This document shows, in pieces, positions 6,784-8,077 of a stretch of DNA of 8,077 nucleotides. The notes below the pieces were generated by a model that saw nothing but the letters and a program-made list of their open reading frames with translations, made no database searches and was not told where the DNA came from. The stretch is from Gammaproteobacteria bacterium. GTDB lineage: Bacteria; Pseudomonadota; Gammaproteobacteria; Enterobacterales; Psychrobiaceae. Within the stretch, counting starts at the first letter, position 1; every line of letters starts with the position of its first letter. The stretch spans positions 1 to 8,077 of the forward strand of contig JABSRS010000141.1 in NCBI GenBank assembly GCA_013214885.1. Direction: 5' to 3'. The translations under genes and the position numbers were made by a program.

Positions 6784-7710
6784 ATGCCTAATTACGATAC
6801 TAAGACATTCCAAGGACTAATCCTTGCACTGCAAGACTATTGGTCACGCCAAGGCTGCGTTATTGTTCAGCCGTTAGATATGGAGGTTGGTGCTGGCACC
6901 TTCCACCCACAAACCTTTTTACGTTCATTAGGCCCTGAGCCTATGAGCAGTGCTTATGTTCAGCCATGCCGTCGTCCTACCGATGGCCGATATGGTGAGA
7001 ACCCAAACCGCTTGCAACAGTATTACCAATTTCAAGTAGTGTTAAAGCCAAACCCAGACAACATTCAAGAGTTATACCTTGAGTCATTAAAAGAGCTTGG
7101 TGTTGATCCATTAGTCCATGATATCCGTTTTGTTGAAGACAACTGGGAATCACCGACACTAGGAGCCTGGGGCTTAGGCTGGGAAATCTGGCTTAATGGT
7201 ATGGAGATATCACAGTTCACTTATTTCCAACAAGTCGGTGGTTTAGAGTGTACGCCTGTTACTGGTGAGATCACCTATGGTCTTGAACGCTTAGCGATGT
7301 ATATTCAAGGCGTTGACAGTATTTATGACTTAGTATGGACCGACGGCCCGCTAGGAAAAGTAACCTACGGTGATGTATTCCATCAAAATGAAGTTGAGCA
7401 ATCGACCTATAACTTTGAGCATGCCGATGTACCTGCGCTATTTGCTCAATTTGATCAATGTGAAAAAGACAGCAAAAGATTAATTGAAGCTGGCTTACCC
7501 CTTCCTGCTTATGAGCAAGTAATGAAAGCATCTCACGCATTTAACATGCTAGATGCTCGTCACGCTATTTCAGTGACCGAGCGTCAGCGCTATATTTTAC
7601 GCGTGCGTGCATTATCTAAAGCGGTTGCTGAAACCTATTATGCGACTCGTGAAGCTTTGGGTTTCCCGCTTTGTAAAAATGATACTAATTCAAAAGCTAA
7701 TAACGGATAG
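6784..7710 (+). CDS. glyQ: Glycyl-tRNA synthetase alpha subunit
   Basis: GlyQ is the catalytic (class II) subunit of the bacterial alpha2-beta2 glycyl-tRNA synthetase, which activates glycine and charges tRNA-Gly in the cytosol. The 308-aa product matches E. coli GlyQ (303 aa) nearly throughout: [12 protein letters not shown] at 9-20, [14 protein letters not shown], motif-2-like [15 protein letters not shown] at 62-76, [19 protein letters not shown], and motif-3 [16 protein letters not shown] at 161-176. The C-terminal tail after EALGFPLCK is slightly longer and polar. No strong Shine-Dalgarno is near the ATG; the best purine run (AAGAG, 6765-6769) is 14 nt away. Homology from residue 4 (YDTKTFQG) fixes the start, and there is no other start codon just upstream in frame. 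It is followed by glyS with a 9-nt gap, as in other gammaproteobacteria. Confidence 0.99.
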   Translation: MPNYDTKTFQGLILALQDYWSRQGCVIVQPLDMEVGAGTFHPQTFLRSLGPEPMSSAYVQPCRRPTDGRYGENPNRLQQYYQFQVVLKPNPDNIQELYLESLKELGVDPLVHDIRFVEDNWESPTLGAWGLGWEIWLNGMEISQFTYFQQVGGLECTPVTGEITYGLERLAMYIQGVDSIYDLVWTDGPLGKVTYGDVFHQNEVEQSTYNFEHADVPALFAQFDQCEKDSKRLIEAGLPLPAYEQVMKASHAFNMLDARHAISVTERQRYILRVRALSKAVAETYYATREALGFPLCKNDTNSKANNG

Positions 7711-7719
7711 GTGCCAAAT

Positions 7720-8077
7720 ATGTCAGTTCAAAATTTAATTATCGAGCTAGGTACCGAAGAATTACCACCGAAGTCCCTGCGCACGCTTGCGAAAGCGTTT
7801 AGCGATAGCATCCAAGCCCAGCTTGAAAAAGCAGGAATTGATTTCGAGTCAGTTAGTTTTTTAGCATCTCCTCGTCGTCTTGCTGTTTCAGTTAAACAAC
7901 TGTCCGCTGGTCAATCAGACAAAATCGTTGAAAAACGTGGACCTGCTATTTCATCGGCTTTTGACGCCGAAGGCAATCCAACTAACGCAGCTAAGGGTTG
8001 GGCGCGCTCAAATGGTATTACCGTTGAGCAGGCAGAACGACTTAAGACAGACAAAGGTGAATGGCTATTATTTAAGG
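7720..8077 (+). CDS. glyS: Glycyl-tRNA synthetase beta subunit, N-terminal 119 residues (cut by window end)
   Basis: The open frame from ATG at 7720 runs off the window. It gives [20 protein letters not shown], then [39 protein letters not shown] and [14 protein letters not shown]. These align with E. coli GlyS from its first residues ([34 protein letters not shown]). The beta subunit is required for tRNA binding and aminoacylation with GlyQ; the intact protein is about 690 aa, so roughly five-sixths is missing, including the C-terminal tRNA-binding domains. The ribosome-binding sequence AGGT (7709-7712) overlaps the glyQ stop codon and lies 7 nt before the ATG, which indicates translational coupling and one glyQS operon. 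Confidence 0.97.
   Translation, partial: MSVQNLIIELGTEELPPKSLRTLAKAFSDSIQAQLEKAGIDFESVSFLASPRRLAVSVKQLSAGQSDKIVEKRGPAISSAFDAEGNPTNAAKGWARSNGITVEQAERLKTDKGEWLLFK

Noticed and set aside
6977..7540. Minus-strand open frames inside glyQ (6977-7159 and 7271-7540)
   Set aside because: Shadows of a highly conserved gene.
1..8077. CRISPR arrays, tRNA/rRNA genes, insertion sequences, phage or integron attachment sites
   Set aside because: No regularly spaced repeats, tRNA-like cloverleaf, transposase or terminal inverted repeats were seen by reading both strands.

Overview
The window looks like chromosome of a marine-type gammaproteobacterium, probably near the Alteromonadales (Shewanella/Colwellia-like). 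This is inferred from moderately AT-rich DNA, close similarity of GlyQ, GlyS and Tag to the E. coli proteins as I remember them, the divergent tag / glyQ-glyS arrangement, and an exported TolB-propeller amidohydrolase of a type common in that order. Genus cannot be fixed from sequence alone.

Left block (1-2309, minus strand): a copper nitrite reductase unit read right to left. nirK (1149-2309) has a Tat signal and all type-1 and type-2 copper ligands. It is followed by an unrecognised secreted 286-aa protein (202-1062) that looks like two NTF2/SnoaL-like domains in tandem. Fourteen bases later comes the start of a SCO1/SenC-type copper chaperone (187 down to the window edge), whose frame is broken by an apparent one-base deletion near base 14. 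A strong hairpin lies between nirK and the 286-aa gene. The three genes suggest periplasmic nitrite reduction plus copper delivery or maturation. No nirV, nor or nos gene is in view.

Central control region (2310-2829): a 520-bp divergent intergenic region. It carries a perfect FNR/ANR-type box (TTGAT-N4-ATCAA, 2583-2596), with a -10-like hexamer at the class II distance towards nirK. Two perfect inverted repeats and several small hairpins lie in the predicted ~240-nt nirK leader. A second, 9/10 FNR-like box lies nearer the rightward gene.

Middle block (2830-6029, plus strand): a large exported protein with an N-terminal TolB-like beta-propeller and a C-terminal metal-dependent amidohydrolase. 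Its frame is broken by one missing base at about 5596-5598; restored, it would be 1066 aa. A 15-bp hairpin separates it from the convergent tag gene.

Right block (6072-8077): tag (minus strand; 3-methyladenine DNA glycosylase I), divergent from glyQ-glyS (plus strand; alpha subunit complete, beta subunit cut by the window end). glyQ has a clear extended -10 promoter. This block is ordinary housekeeping DNA.

The most interesting part is the nirK / tandem-NTF2-like / SCO cluster with its FNR-controlled, structured leader. Two single-base deletions in one 8-kb window mean base-level sequence accuracy should be checked before either gene is called dead.
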